Assembly (NCBI GenBank): GCA_013365325.1
Contig: JABVXV010000088.1
Location: 124,001-188,000, forward strand
Direction: 5' to 3'
Origin: Dipetalonema caudispina
Taxonomy: Eukaryota > Nematoda > Chromadorea > Rhabditida > Onchocercidae
DNA: 64,000 nucleotides
Shown here piece by piece: positions 23,392-37,900 of the stretch; positions within the stretch are counted from its first letter, which is position 1; every line of letters begins with the position of its first letter. The position numbers and the translations under genes were made by a program. The notes beneath the pieces are model-generated. The model was not told the origin of the DNA and made no database searches. It worked only from the letters and a program-made list of their open reading frames with translations.

Positions 23392-26300
23392 GCCGCAAGA
23401 GGACTACTTGCGATTTATGATGAATGATCTAAACTTGACTGAAAATTAACCGATATCGAACCGAATCAATTTACTTTAATAAGTCCAGCATGAACAGTAT
23501 AGCCTTAATTACAGGCATAAAAAATGCTTCACTTCGTTATTTGTATTTATACATCAAAGGGATATCACCAGTTATGACAAAAAGAAACAAACCAAATTTC
23601 ATTATTATTATTATTATTACTATGAGTTCCTGAAGCATTTTAAAAGCAATTTTTCGTATTATAAAACTCAATTCTTCATTTCCATTCATTTTCAATTCCA
23701 TTTCAGATGTTGTTATCTTTAAAAATATTTTTGGTTTCTCGATTATGTAGAAAGCACTTGCCTATCAAATTTTTCCCCATGTTTGTAGACCTAAAATTCA
23801 TCAAATATCTCTTCAGGTTTTTAGATCTGGAAATGTTGAACATTGAACAGAAAGCAATGAAGATGTGATTTCTCCATTTTTAGTTGTAATTTTACTATCC
23901 CTGTCAACTATTTGGTAAAAGAATATTCTTTTGAAATTGAGTGTTCTTGAAGTTAATTAACTTCTATAGTCCTAACACAATCATTGTTTTGATGAGTATG
24001 AGGAAAAGAAAAAAAAAGTGAAAAAAATTCCATCGTTCTTGAACGAAACATACACTCGAAATGTTTTAAAAAACCTGTTGAAACATTTTGGGATGTTTTA
24101 AAAAAACTCGTTAAAATAATTCGAAAATCTAAAAAAGTACAAATTACAAAATGGAATCAAATGATGAATTATTCTGAAAATGAAATTTAACTAAGCAGAT
24201 CAAAAAAAAAAAACATATTTTTGACCAAATAATCTTAACAATTAATTTTATTGATATTAATGGATGACATATGATTATATGTAAATATGTTTTTTTTTTT
24301 TTTTTTTCATTATTTCCCGGAAATTTCTCGGATTTCTAGAAGATAGGAAATTTAATGAATAAATCAATGCGGAGGAAAAGCTCCTTGTAATGTGATAATT
24401 GCATTTATTGCTTATCAATTTATTGACTATAAAATGCTTCATATCAATCAAACTTTTATTTTACGTAATCGATGTGTTCCAACACAATTCTTCTGCTTTG
24501 AAAAGAAGATATATTGATGTATATATATGCATATAAAAAAAATTTTTTAAACTTTTTAAAATTCTTGATATTCAAAGTTTCCATATGGTAAATTGTACAG
24601 TATTGTTTTCTCATTAATAGTCAGTATCACATTACCATTAATTAATTTGCCAATTAATGACTTTTGATATATAATGTCATTCTGTAGAATATAACCATTT
24701 AATGGAACAATATCCTGTAACATAAATGGTCAGCTTCTACAGTATCCTCTTGGCGGCAAAAAAATCAAATTCCTACTTATGGATTATCTGCTAAGCAATC
24801 AAAGATACTGTCATTCATTTATGCTTGATTATAACAACCAGAAATATTAAATTAATAAAAAATTAATTGTGATTTCGGATTATCAATTCGAACTTATTAT
24901 AGCTAAACTCAAATAACAAATTTTTCTCAACGACAAATAAATTTGCTTATTTCTATATCATATCAATCTTTGCTTTAAGGTTTGATGACCAAACAAATTG
25001 GAAAGGTTTCTAGAAAGTTTCTATATTTCGGATTTTTTAGCTTACCGTGTATGATGTAGAAGACGTGGAAGATAATCGATGAAATAAAGTGAAATATTTT
25101 CTTATGTATGCCAAAAAGATGAAGTTATGACTTTTAACAAAAAGATAAAAAAAAACGATAACATACTGATATGAAATAAAACGGTTTACAAAAGCATATG
25201 CGACTTTTGCGGAAAACTGGAAATTTGAAAAGCATTCTTTCGGGATATCTCGAGAGTAAACCATTTTGCATGCAAGCTCTTCTCAAAACGAAAATGTGAA
25301 AATTTCTTCTTTTTGCTAATCAATGAATAATTTAAATGTTTTTAAATATCTTTCATAAACTAGATAAAAACTGATTTTTTTTTTTTTTAATAAATTCCAT
25401 CTTTTTTTTTCTTCTTTTCTTTACACATAACGACAAGGAAAAAGCAAAGTTGTGATGTTTTTACAAACGTTATCATTCTTCCCCCGTTCCCCCGCCCTAT
25501 CTTATATCTCTTCCTACTTACCTTTCGTCTTACTTCCTAGTGCAGTAAAAGAACGGGTTGACATTCCAAGGTTAATGAATGAACCATTGGATGACACAAT
25601 AAAATGATCATTACTATCGGTGCCTTTATCATAGCTTCCAAATGAACAATTGCCAAAGAAGTCTATCGTTCCTGATTCTGATTCCAGAATTTCGAAAATG
25701 ATCCATTAACGTATGTTCTGCGAATGATCATCCACTAGTCACAATTCCTGAAGTGACCTATTAGCGTATATTTTTCTAAACATAGTGTTATAATTGATAC
25801 AGCTGTCAAACATTAGTTAAAAGGAATAATTAATTTTGAAAGAAATAGAAATGGACATGAGGTATGGAAAAAATAAAAGCAAGGATTAACAATTAAAAAA
25901 TCATTGATAAGAGAAAAAAAAAACGATTCTAGAATTTAAAAGTAATTAATTTCATTCTAACTACACTTTTTTTATAAAAAATTTCACCAAATCTCACCTT
26001 TAAAAGTAATATTAAACAAACTGAATAAGTGATATTATATAAATTCTTCAACTGTTTGATGGAATTTTCTATATTGTATTTTTTTTTAATAAAACCTTTA
26101 ACGGTATCGTTCTTTTTTTTTTTTTTGATTAAAAAATTTATCCTATCATTTTATATAAAATTTATCAGTACAATCGATGATTATAGTTTTATTGATAAAA
26201 GTGAAAATAGTATAGCAGTTTAGCTATCTATTTCAAGAAAAATTTAGAATGAATAGGCTTATTCATCCCTTTTAACCATTTACAATAAACACCTATCTAT

Positions 26301-29300
26301 GTCATTGTGTTTATTATACGTTTGAAAGCCCTTCTTTAAGTGGTAGCTTTTTTTTTTTTTCATAAAAAAATATCAACAATGATTTTATATTAAAAATTTT
26401 TTCTTCTTCACACGTAAATAACCATTGGTCATTAAAATGGTCTTAACGATTTAAGTTTAAAACTTCCTATAATTACTCTCTGATCCTTTTGGGAAATAAA
26501 ATTTCAAGGTCGTTTCAAAATGTTTGATTCAACAATTTTTTTAACATACATTTATCATACATCCCATTTTAATAAATTCCGTTTGCAATAATATTGATAT
26601 TGTTGCATAACAATACTTCCTTGTATAAATGTAAAGTAAAATAAGACAACAAGCTCACTTTTCTTTTTATATTTTAATTCTATCCATTTGTTTAATTAAA
26701 TACAAATTTATAATTGTTGGTAAATTTGTAATAAAGTTTCCGTAAGATTGATCGGAAGATTTCTTCTATCATTTGCTTGATCACGTTAAAGTACATTGAA
26801 ATACGTTTGAATTCTTTTAAATGGCAATAATCAGATTTGATCAATTTTTAGATTGCTATTTGATGCAGAACGATTGCCTTGACTGGTATTACTTCAAAAA
26901 TAATGCATAATTAATACAACAGAAATATTGCGAATTTTTACTAAAATATATCAACAAGAATATAAAAAGCTTATTGTACAACCTTTTTAGATGATTAGAT
27001 GGATACGTTAGGCGATAAAAGCAACGAATTTGGAAAATCGGCTAATTAAAAGTATAAATTTATTGAAAAAGTTTAAGGTAAGAAGTATGATTTCTTTTGC
27101 CACAAAGAAATTTCTGGATTTTCTTCCAGGGAAATTTGCTTGTAAACTAATTTTAAGAAAAGATTTCAAAATTGGAAGAGATTTTACAGTAGTCATATTT
27201 GTTTTAATTATTCTATAACTTCATTAAAAACTAAATTTACTTTCCTTTTCACATATCATACCAATGATTCTATCCCATCTTTTTCATCAAAAAAAAAATA
27301 AAAAGAAGATTGACATAGCAAGTGCCTGGGAAAAATATAGTTAAATTCATAAAACTTTAGCCTAGTACTATAGGATAGAAGTAGGAATACAATATGGAGA
27401 GCTTATGACAATCTGGGAAGAAGAGAGCTTAGCAGTAAGCCTGCTTAGCGCAAGTTTGGACCCTTGCAAAAAGGAAGTCCAAGGTTGGAATAAAGCTTAA
27501 GTCCAAGCTTAAGGCATGCTTCCATCAAAAAGCACCTTCTCTATTGAATTTAGGATTATGCTTCTTGATGCTTTTGCTTGCTTTCAACCTTTAGCAGAAG
27601 CACCAATATAGTCATCAGCAGTAGTTCTCATTCTTTGCTATGCACATTAGCTTTCACCTTTTTTTACCTTCTTAAGTAACACTCAGCATTGTACAGATAT
27701 ATTTGCATATCATTGCATTTTATGCATGCTGAAAAAAAGCATGCGATATAATCAACATGCATTTATATGTCATTCTATTCTGTAATTTCTGCATTTCCTG
27801 CAGAAGGATAGCATGCATGCAGAAGTAATCAGAAATTATTTTTATTGCATAAATTATACCTGTACAATCTCTTTTTTGCATGTTTGTTTGCAATGATACC
27901 TTCAAGAGGTTATTTGTATGGTACTTCCAAAAGATTGATTCTTTATGGGTAAAATTCCACAGGTAAATTTTCATACTTTCTTTCCTCTCTTTATCCATTC
28001 TTGAATACTTCTTTTTTGCTTGTATTTATTGCAACTAAAAATGATATTTGCGCAATATTTGATTCAGATGAACGATAAAAATTATTATAACATTACGGGT
28101 ACCAAATTTCTCTTCTCCTCGAAAAAAAAAAGCGGTAATTCTCTTGATCGATGGGTTAATGAACTAAATGCTAATATTATGTGATCTTTACTCTAAAATA
28201 TGAAATATTCAAAATTCGAGAAAGCATAACTTGAAATGATATAAGAGGGAATAGCATAATTCATGTTATTCTTTTCTCTCTCTTTTATCAACATCAAACG
28301 AATATTTGCATCTACGTATTTAGCACATCTGCGCATCATTTCCGTTTGATCATACTTTACAGGAATACATAATTGGAAATATAATGGCTTAATAAAAATT
28401 TCATACAAAAGGCTAATTATTCTTTTTTTTCTTTTTCTATCAATTCTTTCTTTACGGAGAGAAATTCCATAAATTTTCAACCAACTATTATCATTAACCA
28501 TTAAAAGGTGAGAGAAAAGATAATATACATTATAGTGAATTAGGATATTCCAAGAAAATATTTACAGCTCAATTAACAAACTTTAATTTGATTGAAATTT
28601 AAATTTTTAAATAAATTATACGAAGAATGTGTGATTTATGTGTACATATATATATATGAGGCATCTTTGAGGTCAACTGTTCCCTTTAGCAATGTTCACA
28701 TTTTTCAAACGGTAACGGTTCGTTTAATTTTTGAAAATAGCGAAAATGCTGATGAACTTATGCCACACAAATAGGCGGTAGGCGCTTTTTCCTTTCAACT
28801 TCAAAAATGTGAAAAAAAAGGAAGCGATGATAATGTGAGCGAAACGAATAGAGAAAAGAGTGGCATGAAAAGTTGTCCATTTTCATTTTCAAGAAATGCT
28901 TGGAATAATTTACGTTTGTTAGGGATGACAAATGAAGAAATCATATTTGATGTTGATGTTAGCTTAAATTCATTATTTTCACATTTCAAGCCATTATTTA
29001 GTTACTAATTCGTTTCACTGCTTTTAAATAGCTCAAATAGTCAAGGAAGCTTTATTCCATTCCTGTCAAAGTAACTTCTTTCCGGTCATTTGTATTCCTT
29101 TTTAATCTTTTTATGATTACTCTTTTCTCTCTCTTAATAGAAACAATCAATTCTTTTTAAAACAAATGCAAATATTGTGGAATATTCGATGTTCGTAACA
29201 TTTTGATCCCAATTTTTTTTCTTTAATAAAAAAACGCAAGAATGATGGAATTCCGGAATGACATTGTTTTTACCGATTCATCAGGTAATCAGTAAATTGA

Positions 29301-29593
29301 ATAGGATGATCAATTTTACGGTTAGCATTGTAATTATGTAATTATTAAGTGAAAAATGATAGAAAGATGTATTTAAGAAATCTCAAGATGATCCCAATAA
29401 CTCCATATACAATTACAGGTACAATGTAACGTTTCATCATATGATATCAATTTACATTATCAGTAATCAAGTAAAGTATATCTGTAACATAGAATCTTCA
29501 CCTTCTTATCACTTTTAAACTTTTTTGCAATACTATGCTAACTAGCTTAAATGAGTGACGGGTACTGCATCTCGCCGTGGAATATTTCAACAG
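23392..29593. other. Intergenic desert between the repeat copies, left half
   Basis: AT-rich, many poly-T/poly-A runs and a (TTA)n tract near 23603-23623. No exon with good splice sites and family motifs was found. A segment at 27400-27540 has several imperfect copies of AAGTCCAAG/AAGCTTAAG-like words and is richer in GC than its surroundings. Confidence 0.35.
27724..27882 (+). other. Cluster of GCATG motifs
   Basis: GCATG occurs at 27724, 27739, 27811, 27815 and 27878, with another at 27514. Several sit in the palindrome GCATGC and so read the same on both strands. In RNA, (U)GCAUG is the RBFOX/FOX-1 binding site. No intron or exon context is known here, so a function is not established. 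Confidence 0.3.
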
Positions 29594-29753
29594 GTAGTAG
29601 TAATACTACTAACAGTAGTAAAAATAGTAATAGTAGCAATAGTAGCAGTAGTACTAGTAGTAGTAGTGGTAGTGGTAGTAGTAGTAGTAGCAGTAGTAGT
29701 CGTAGTCGTAGTAGTAGTAGTAGTGGCAATAGCAACTGTAGTAGCAGTAATAA
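29594..29753. repeat. (TAG)n trinucleotide repeat
   Basis: About 160 bp of imperfect TAG/AGT units with interspersed CAG, AAT and CGT. It produces long spurious open frames (poly-S, poly-V, poly-L, poly-T) on both strands that are not genes. Confidence 0.95.
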
Positions 29754-30083
29754 CCTGTTTTAAAAATGCCAATATTAAAAAAAAATGACTTTTTTTTCCT
29801 TCATCATCGTTTTTCTTCCTCGTCCTCTTCTTCTTCAATGGTTATTCCAAAAAAAAAAGAAAAAAAAAAAGAAAAGTTCGTTGTTGTTGCTTTTTTTTTT
29901 TTTTTTTTCGACTATACATTCCAATTCAGTATGGAAGAAGTCATTTTAATCAAATAGGACATTTTATGGGGAGGTTGCGGAAGTCATACCCGATGTGCAT
30001 GTACCTACTACCTATAGCATTTTCAGCATTAAGCGCGCAGCTCATAAATTTGTGAACGTTGTTGACCTTGATAAAAGTGATGG

Positions 30084-30120
30084 TATATGTGTGTGTGCGT
30101 GTGTGTGTGTGTATGTATAT
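30084..30120. repeat. (GT)n microsatellite
   Basis: Imperfect GT dinucleotide tract ending in GTATGTATAT. Confidence 0.9.
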
Positions 30121-30240
30121 GATGGAATCTTTTAGTTGATGGTATAAGTTGGAACCGATCGACCAATGGATGGACTCGCTTACTTTTGTCGTTGTCATTT
30201 TTTTCTACGTAGAAAGCAGAAAAATTTCAAGTTAACGTAA

Positions 30241-30356
30241 CATTCATCACCATCAACAGCACCATCATTATCATCATCATCAACATCACTGTCATCATCA
30301 TCATCATCATCAACAACAACAACAACAACAACAACATCATTATCATCATCATCATT
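30241..30356. repeat. (TCA)n / (CAA)n compound trinucleotide repeat
   Basis: TCA/ATC units interrupted by an eight-unit CAA block. The open frames here (poly-D, poly-V) are low-complexity artefacts. Confidence 0.95.
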
Positions 30357-31010
30357 GTGATCACTGAGAACGGAAACCTTTTTTTTTACGATAACAGAAA
30401 CGCTCATTTTGTCCGTATAAAGACTTTTCAAAGAAATCGTTATTGGGCGTTGTTGGATCATCGTTAGATTCGTATCTTATGAGAACTTCATCTTTGCTTT
30501 CTATCACAAATGATTTTGCGAAAATTGTCAAATCAAATAAAAATAGACGAACGACGAGATTCATTTATTGGAAATAAGAAGTTTAGGTTATATGAAATAG
30601 AAGAATTCTAATAGCTCTCAATCAGTCAGAATCCATAACTATCCATTCTATTGACAGGTAAGAGTTTTTTTCTTTTTTTTTCCAGAAAAAAAAATATCAT
30701 TTTTAAGACTAATATCGAAATGATAGTGAATAGTCTGTATTTTTATTCATCAATGGAAAGAGGGAAAAATTTTTAACACTTGTGTCGTTTTAATTTTTGA
30801 AATGCTTCCAAATAGCAATATACCTAAAATATCCAATTGAATAATGAAAAAGTTTTTTAATTACTTAATTCAAGTTTTAATTAACTCGTTACAAAAACTC
30901 AACTATCATCATCATTATCATTATCTTAATCGTTAACATTACTATTGGAACTTTTCAAAACTTTATATAAATTTGAGGACATCATGTGCGAAATAAAGAA
31001 TACATCTGTA

Positions 31011-31015
31011 TACAG

Positions 31016-31048
<33 letters not shown>

Positions 31049-31050
31049 CA
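31011..31050. repeat. (CA)n-(TA)n compound microsatellite
   Basis: CA tract passing into a pure TA tract. Confidence 0.9.
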
Positions 31051-34000
31051 TGCTTAAATTAATTTAGATGAAGAGCAGGTACATATTTGCTCTAAATATA
31101 ATAAGTTTATAGGTTTGATTTTTTTTTCGAAACTTTTCAAAATAAGGCCAGTTCATGCACTCACATAAATATTTTCTTAAGGCATGTGATAATTTTTTTC
31201 TTTCTATTTCCACTCAAGAAATTCTGCATTTGCAATGAAGACATTTGATAATGTGCGTTGATGGCATTAAGAAAAATCATTCGCATTTGCGCCTTACCGT
31301 TGTTAAAGAAAAAAAGAATTAAAATAAAATAAAATAAATAAAATAAAACGAAATGATTTTTTTTTCTGTAAAAAAAAAAGATTCTCACAGAAACTCATTC
31401 ATTTGATTACTTCTGATTACGCCTTTGTTTCCAAGAATACTTCAAAATTACATCATTAATAAATTTTAGTATAAATCCAACAATCAACAATTACTGCTAC
31501 AACAATAACTACTACAACAATATCTTTCTCCATTTTACAATTTATTTAAATTACATTGGAATGAATGGGAGTAGAAGTTAATGTTATAATGATGAGATGA
31601 GAAGAATCGTGGGAGATTTGGCCAATGATTTGATGCGCTTATCTAACCTCTCCCAAATAAAAAGTAACACTTGTTTTAAACAAAAGGTCATTGTACTTAA
31701 CTTTTCTCTTTCCTCTCATTACCTATCTCTGCTAACCTCATATCCTATCTTTCGAATGTTGGCGATACAATTTGTAAATTTTGACCTGTAAGTTTGCATT
31801 TTTGTAAACTTCTTTATGCATTTATAGCATAGATTAGCTTTAAGTTCATCTTCTATTTGCTTCCTTTTTGAATGAATGCCAAACAGATTGATCAAACTTT
31901 TTGAAATATCCCAGGCTAGTTTTTATCATTTGAGTAACAGGAACTACCGAGATTCAATACAGTGCATTTCTTGTGATCATGGAATAATATATGGAACATT
32001 TATCATTTAATTCAGGAAAAAGATTCAACTGTTTATTTCATTTCATCCAGTAGTTAGCTCTTTCCATAAAACAGATAAACTGATTGTAAGATTAAAATTG
32101 CAGAAAAAAAAAAAATTAAATCTGCTAGAATTTAATTTCGCTAAAAAAAAATCATTTTCCTTTTCAAACGTTTAAATTACAATTTAAGCTTTTTGATCTT
32201 TTTATGCTACAACTGTCAAGCTAATTTCAATCGTTTCATTTTAAACAGTCGCACAGTAATAAAATTAAAATTAAACCGTTTTATTCTTACCTCACTTGTT
32301 TGACATTTATTGCAAATTATTTTGTTTTGCATCATTTCATTCTCATTTGTCTTCATTGATCTTTTAACAATTAACACTGATCTTGAATTTTCTTTTTTCG
32401 AGACAAATATTACTTCTTGATAAATTCCAGATGATAATACCTTTTCTGTAACTACTTACATTTTTTTTTCATGAAAAGATTTATCCATAGATTTTATTAT
32501 CGTATTTGAAACTGTCTGTATAATTTGTTTAACATATTACAAATTACTCATTGAATGAGTAATTTAAATTTTCGTAACTGTATTTTTTTTTAATACATAT
32601 AAAGTTAGCAAAGGTTAAAGTTTATTCTGGTATATTTTGTTGGTATATTTTGTTGAAAAAGTGCAAGAGATGCACTCAACACTTCCTTTTAAAATTTACT
32701 TTTATTTTTCAAGGTTACAAGGATTAAGTGAAGGGAGTGGTCGAGTTATCACCATTATAGTTCGACTGTTGCAAATGGCAGATGATGTAGTTTGACAGGC
32801 AATGGTTCATTTCAAGGCTTCAACATGCCGTTGATCATTGTGTTACAAAGGGTGCGACAAATGTTTCTCTTCATATCCATAAATGTGACAACTGATGGAA
32901 GTAGTGGTAAGTAAATATTAATCATAAAGTATTTTCTGCTCTGTGAAAAAAAAATTATCTCATACAAAAATAAATATTAAATTTTTTACTCCTTACTAAG
33001 AACGACAATAAATTAATAAGTAAATGCATCTTTTTCAAAATTTTAAATTAATATTTGTTGAAATTAATATCAACTTTAGTTGCATTTCATCTGATATACT
33101 TCCAAAATCTTTTGTTTATTTTTGTTTCAATTTTTTTTTCCAAAATTAAGAATTTTGAGGAATAAATTGTAAGAAGAGGGACAATAACAAAAAAAAAAGA
33201 AAAAAATACATTTTTGAAAACTATGTCGTCGACAGATACGCACAGCAACAAATATGAAAAGGTTTGTTGCTTTGCTGGTGTTATAATTAGAAAATTGAAT
33301 GTATGTTCCACTAAGTGGTGTCGATGACCGTTATTATAAAATGCATTATTAGACTGTCAGCATGAAAAAAAGAAAAAAAAAAGGAAAAGGAAAAAAAGAA
33401 AAGAAGAACGAAATATCCACAGGATACATTATTATTGCCGATACTGCAGATCATGTATCGCGATATGTTTTAAATCTAAAACTTGGAAAAGAGGAAGAAA
33501 AAAAAAAGAAAACTTTGCACTCATTTTTCTTTTCACCTCTTTTACTACAGTATTTCATCTTCATCCAATCATTCAAACATTCATCGTCATCATAATCGTC
33601 TATTATCATCATTTCATCTTACCTTTTTCCTACTTTTTTTTCTTCCCTATATCGGACATCTTTTATACATTCCAAAATTTAATTTAGCTCTTAAAATTTA
33701 TAATGTTTGTTTAGCTTTTCCTTCCCTCTTCTAAAAGTTTATTTAGCTATTTTCGTTGTTTGTTTTTGTTTTTGGCTCAAAGTCATTAATTGTTTACACT
33801 AATTTCATGAATTAAAGCAACGGATTACAAATATAAATGGAATTTTGTTGAGAACGGCCTATTTCTATTATTACGACTGATAGAGATCCTATTGTTTCTG
33901 AAGAGAGATTTTTGATGACATTGAAAGTTTTTGAAAATTCTAAGATACATATTTCAATGGCCATTTTAAGTTTCAAATCATTACGCATCACTTAGTTCTC

Positions 34001-34982
34001 GATGTCATAACCGTATGACGATGGAAGCTATTGTAAATCCATTTGTGTCCTTCTCGAATCTTCATTCAAGATTTGCGAATTTTATTTCGTAACCTATACA
34101 AAACTTCGGACGGAAAATTATGAGGAAAGGTTATAGTCTGAAATATATTTGAAAATTGAATGATACATATTACAAACATAGTCTTCTGATAATGCAACAA
34201 TTTCTCTCCCTCTTTTCATCATAAATTACAAAAATAATTTAAAATTACCAATCTTGAAAATACTAAATTAAAAAAAAAAAAGAATTTTCACCTAACTCTA
34301 TTATACTAAAAATACATTTTAAACTGTTGTATATACTAAAATGATAGTTAGGATTGATTGCAAATCCAATAAGAGAAAAAGATTTATCAATGTTATACCT
34401 ATTATTGAATGGTAATTTTTGAACAAAATTTATTATTGCAAAAAAAAAGATCGATGAATGAATGTATCTATTTATTCTCTCTATTTTCTTCTTTTTTTTT
34501 TAAAAAAAAAGAAAAAAATTGTATTGCTTCTGACAAATTGATAAGAAAATATTTATTGTGTTTCATATAGGAAATGCAAAAATGTTGGGGTGGGAAAAAT
34601 GTAGCTTATCGGTGCATTTTTTCGACTCGATTTTCCAGACTCTCCGCTTTTTATACATTCTGTTATCGAGCATTCAAAAACGACTTGCCAGATATCCGAA
34701 CCAAAAAGTTCGCATTAAAACGATGCATTGCTGCGATAAAGGCTTAGGTTGTGGGAAAACGCCTGGTAAGGCCCTCGTGTATCAGATAGTATTATAATAC
34801 TTTCTATTATATGGCATCACTTATCAAAAAAAAAAATTAAATAGCAAAATTTTAAATAAAAAAATCAAATGAACAACAACAACAACAACAAAAAATTCGT
34901 GGTTTTTTTCTCTTTTGCAAGCTCTTGTTGATTTCTTTCTTTTCTCTCTTTTTGTTTTTTTCTCTTTTTTAATTCTTTTATT
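31051..34982. other. Intergenic desert between the repeat copies, right half
   Basis: No supported gene. Two GC-richer islands stand out. At 32700-32935 there are short open stretches (one reading EGSGRVITIIVRLLQMADDVV-stop before its end, written here as motif only) and a GTGGTAAGT donor-like end. At 34620-34775 a possible exon is bounded by a ttttccag acceptor and a CTG|GTAAGG donor, with frame ...HCCDKGLGCGKTP. Neither could be linked to a family. Confidence 0.3.
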
Positions 34983-37900
34983 TTTTTTAAAACGCTGCAC
35001 TTTTTATATTATCTGCAAAATTTATAGTCTTCTTTTTATATTTAGTTATTGTATTTACCTTAGAAAAATATTCAATGATATTTTTCTTTTTGATCGAAAT
35101 ATTTGAATAGTAGCAAGGATAGGTATTAACGATGAAGCATTTTGAAGCTCAAAGAGTTCAAAAATGCTCGTTTCAAATATGCTCACTTGCAAGCTGTATA
35201 ATCAAAAGTTTCGGCTTTCTCATTTTGAGCCAAATTTTGCTTAAACAGCTTGATGGGCATAATATGTATGAAAGCTGAAAATGAAGAAAAGTTTTCCTCT
35301 TTATAGAAAGGAAATTGAAATTGCAGCCTGATAGTGATGGGAAAGGAGAATTGGAAGGATTGGCCAAAAAGTTATTCATTTCATCATCGTAACTGTCGCA
35401 CAGATTTACCATCACAACAGAATCTTATCTCCCGCTTATCATTACAGCTGAGGAAAGGTTTGTTCAATTGTTCATCTGTTGCTTGGCTGCTTCGTTTCAG
35501 GCTCATTTATTAACTTAATCATCAGGCTTATCCGGTAACGCTACGTATTACATAATTTGGCAGAAGTAGACTTTCGCTTGAAAACCAAGTAGTATGCTAA
35601 GTTTGTTTGAATCTTCTATTGTTTGAATTTATATCTTTTTTGAATGAAAATTTCAACAATGCTGCAGTAAATTTATATTGTTTAAAAATGACATTTGCAT
35701 AATTTAACATTTAAATTGGAAAACTTGGAAGCATTAAAGTAATTATTATGTCAAAGGGTCCTTTGCTATTTTGCATTTTCCCAGGCATTTTAAATTCGAA
35801 AGCTTTTCTTCATCCGTTGTTAATAGCAAGAACGCATGTCGTTCTTTTCACTAATATACCAAGCAGCAAGAAAGCTTCGACCACTAAATCGCTAAAGTGT
35901 CTTTTCGCAGGCATTAATTCTGAGAATTCTCGGATATTGATAAAACACATCTTACGGGAGTTTCTCATATTTTCATCGTTTATTTCCCTATTATTACAAG
36001 GTATGAGAGCAGTCAGACTTGAATATTTGACGAAAAAATAGATTAAAGTTGACGTGCGTAAAACACGACCTCTATTGTCGCAGCGTAGTCTTACGCATAA
36101 CGATAGCAACTATCAGATTGCATTTTTAAAATTTTATTTGAATGATTTTCACCGTCGCTAACTTTACTATAAATTCATTTCCCCATGCCTTACTTAAAAT
36201 GCAATATTTCAATGAGTCACTGTTAATTCAATTTTTAATTTCATGAAGTGTCTTGTCGTGCAAGAACTTTAAAGCATCGGAGAAGAGCAAAACTAAGGTT
36301 TAACGATCGCAGTTGTGAGTCTCTTTCTGAAAAAAAAAAAAAAAAAACTGAACTGAATGGACAAATTTGAAGACTTAGTCAATCATTTTTGTTTGACTCA
36401 TTCCTCAGATTGTTTCATTCACATTTTAATACTTCTCAGTCAATTGCGCCCCTCACAAATTCTACACTTTCAATAGTTCCCTGCTCAAAAAACTCTTAAG
36501 ACTTTCGATCTTAAAATAATTTCTTCTTCTCATTCACATCTTACTCTTATAAAGAGGCATTTACTTTGATATCAAACATTTCGTCGACCTAAGTTATTCT
36601 AATATGAGATAATTAAGGCATAATGACCTAAGATGCTTAAGCAATAAGTCCTTCAAAGTCAGACGACAGTAATCCTTTAATAGCATTGGCTGCGAAAGTA
36701 TGATCGGTCCATTTGCATTTGAGAAGTTTTCGTTATAAATGTAATTGTTGATAGTTAATTTTGGGAGCAAAATGGATAGTTTTTGGCACATTATTTGCAC
36801 AGCATTGCCGGCCAATTAAATAATTTCAGGAAAAGTTTTTTTTGAATAAAGTCTCTATTTAAAACTTTTACAAATGCACTTCACATTGCTCACCTAATTA
36901 ATTATGATTTGAAAATGTAAAAGATCCTTTAATTAAATTCACTATGGGCTATGTCAAATAGAAGTGCTAAGGAATGAAAATGATCGTTCAAATCTGAAGA
37001 AGTTAACATCTGACCTGTCCGAAAGTGAAATCCGACAACTGATTAGATTCTTGCCGTTTCAGTTGTTAGCATTTTGAAATGAACAATTCAGTCTTTATTA
37101 AATCAATTTGAAAGCTTTCTCCAATACTTTCATTTCTATTTTTGAGGTTTCAGAAAAGATTATAAGGAAAGTTCAGTTTCTCTCCCTGTAAGAATATTTT
37201 TTTTCTCTTTTTGAGGTATTCATTCGAACAGGTGTAAAAAAAAAAAAAAAAAATAGAAAACAAATTATAAACAAAGCGAGAGAGAGACAGAGAGAAAGGG
37301 AGAGAGAGAAGGATTTGTTTCAGTGAATTGAAATATTTCCTGAACTCCTTTTGGGGCAGAACCAAACTTGCCCCTCCTTCTCTTCTTTTACCTCAAACAT
37401 TCCCATCCAGTCATTGCAAGAGGTCATCTCTACCATATCGTCGTTACCTACAACTTCAGATAATTCCATCTGTGTTTAACAATTCTTATATTGATCAAAT
37501 ATTGAAATGGACGAATCTAATGAACTTTAATTAATCCTTTCAACAACAAATTCGAATGGAAGCATTGTTACAAAATAACAAATGCTAAATTTGTGGAACA
37601 GAAGGACAGATTTTCCTTCTTATAATACCATGGAGGTCACCCCATTACGCTAACAACGTTGCAACAACGTCGATAACTACGTGCTTCACTTTTCTGAATT
37701 ACAGTAAAGTAATGAGGTGAAAGAGCTCCTTCTGAAGGACATTTGCACTATCAGTCACGCTCTGATGAAGAAGTGCTCATTTCACACTTCGATATGTTGT
37801 GATGCACACAGTGCAGGACATCGGGAAGTTTTCTTCTTCTCTGCAACGATTGATGAAAAAGCGGTCTAATAGAAATGAGAAGAAAGTGGGACGCGCAGAA

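Noticed and set aside
27008..27218. Complementary 62-codon frames on opposite strands
   Set aside because: Mirror-image frames in AT-rich DNA with no motif support.
29547..29838. Overlapping open frames of poly-L, poly-S, poly-V and poly-T
   Set aside because: They are translations of the TAG trinucleotide repeat on both strands, with no splice sites or gene context.
30195..30564. Open frame with poly-D/poly-V
   Set aside because: Low-complexity translation of the TCA/CAA repeat.
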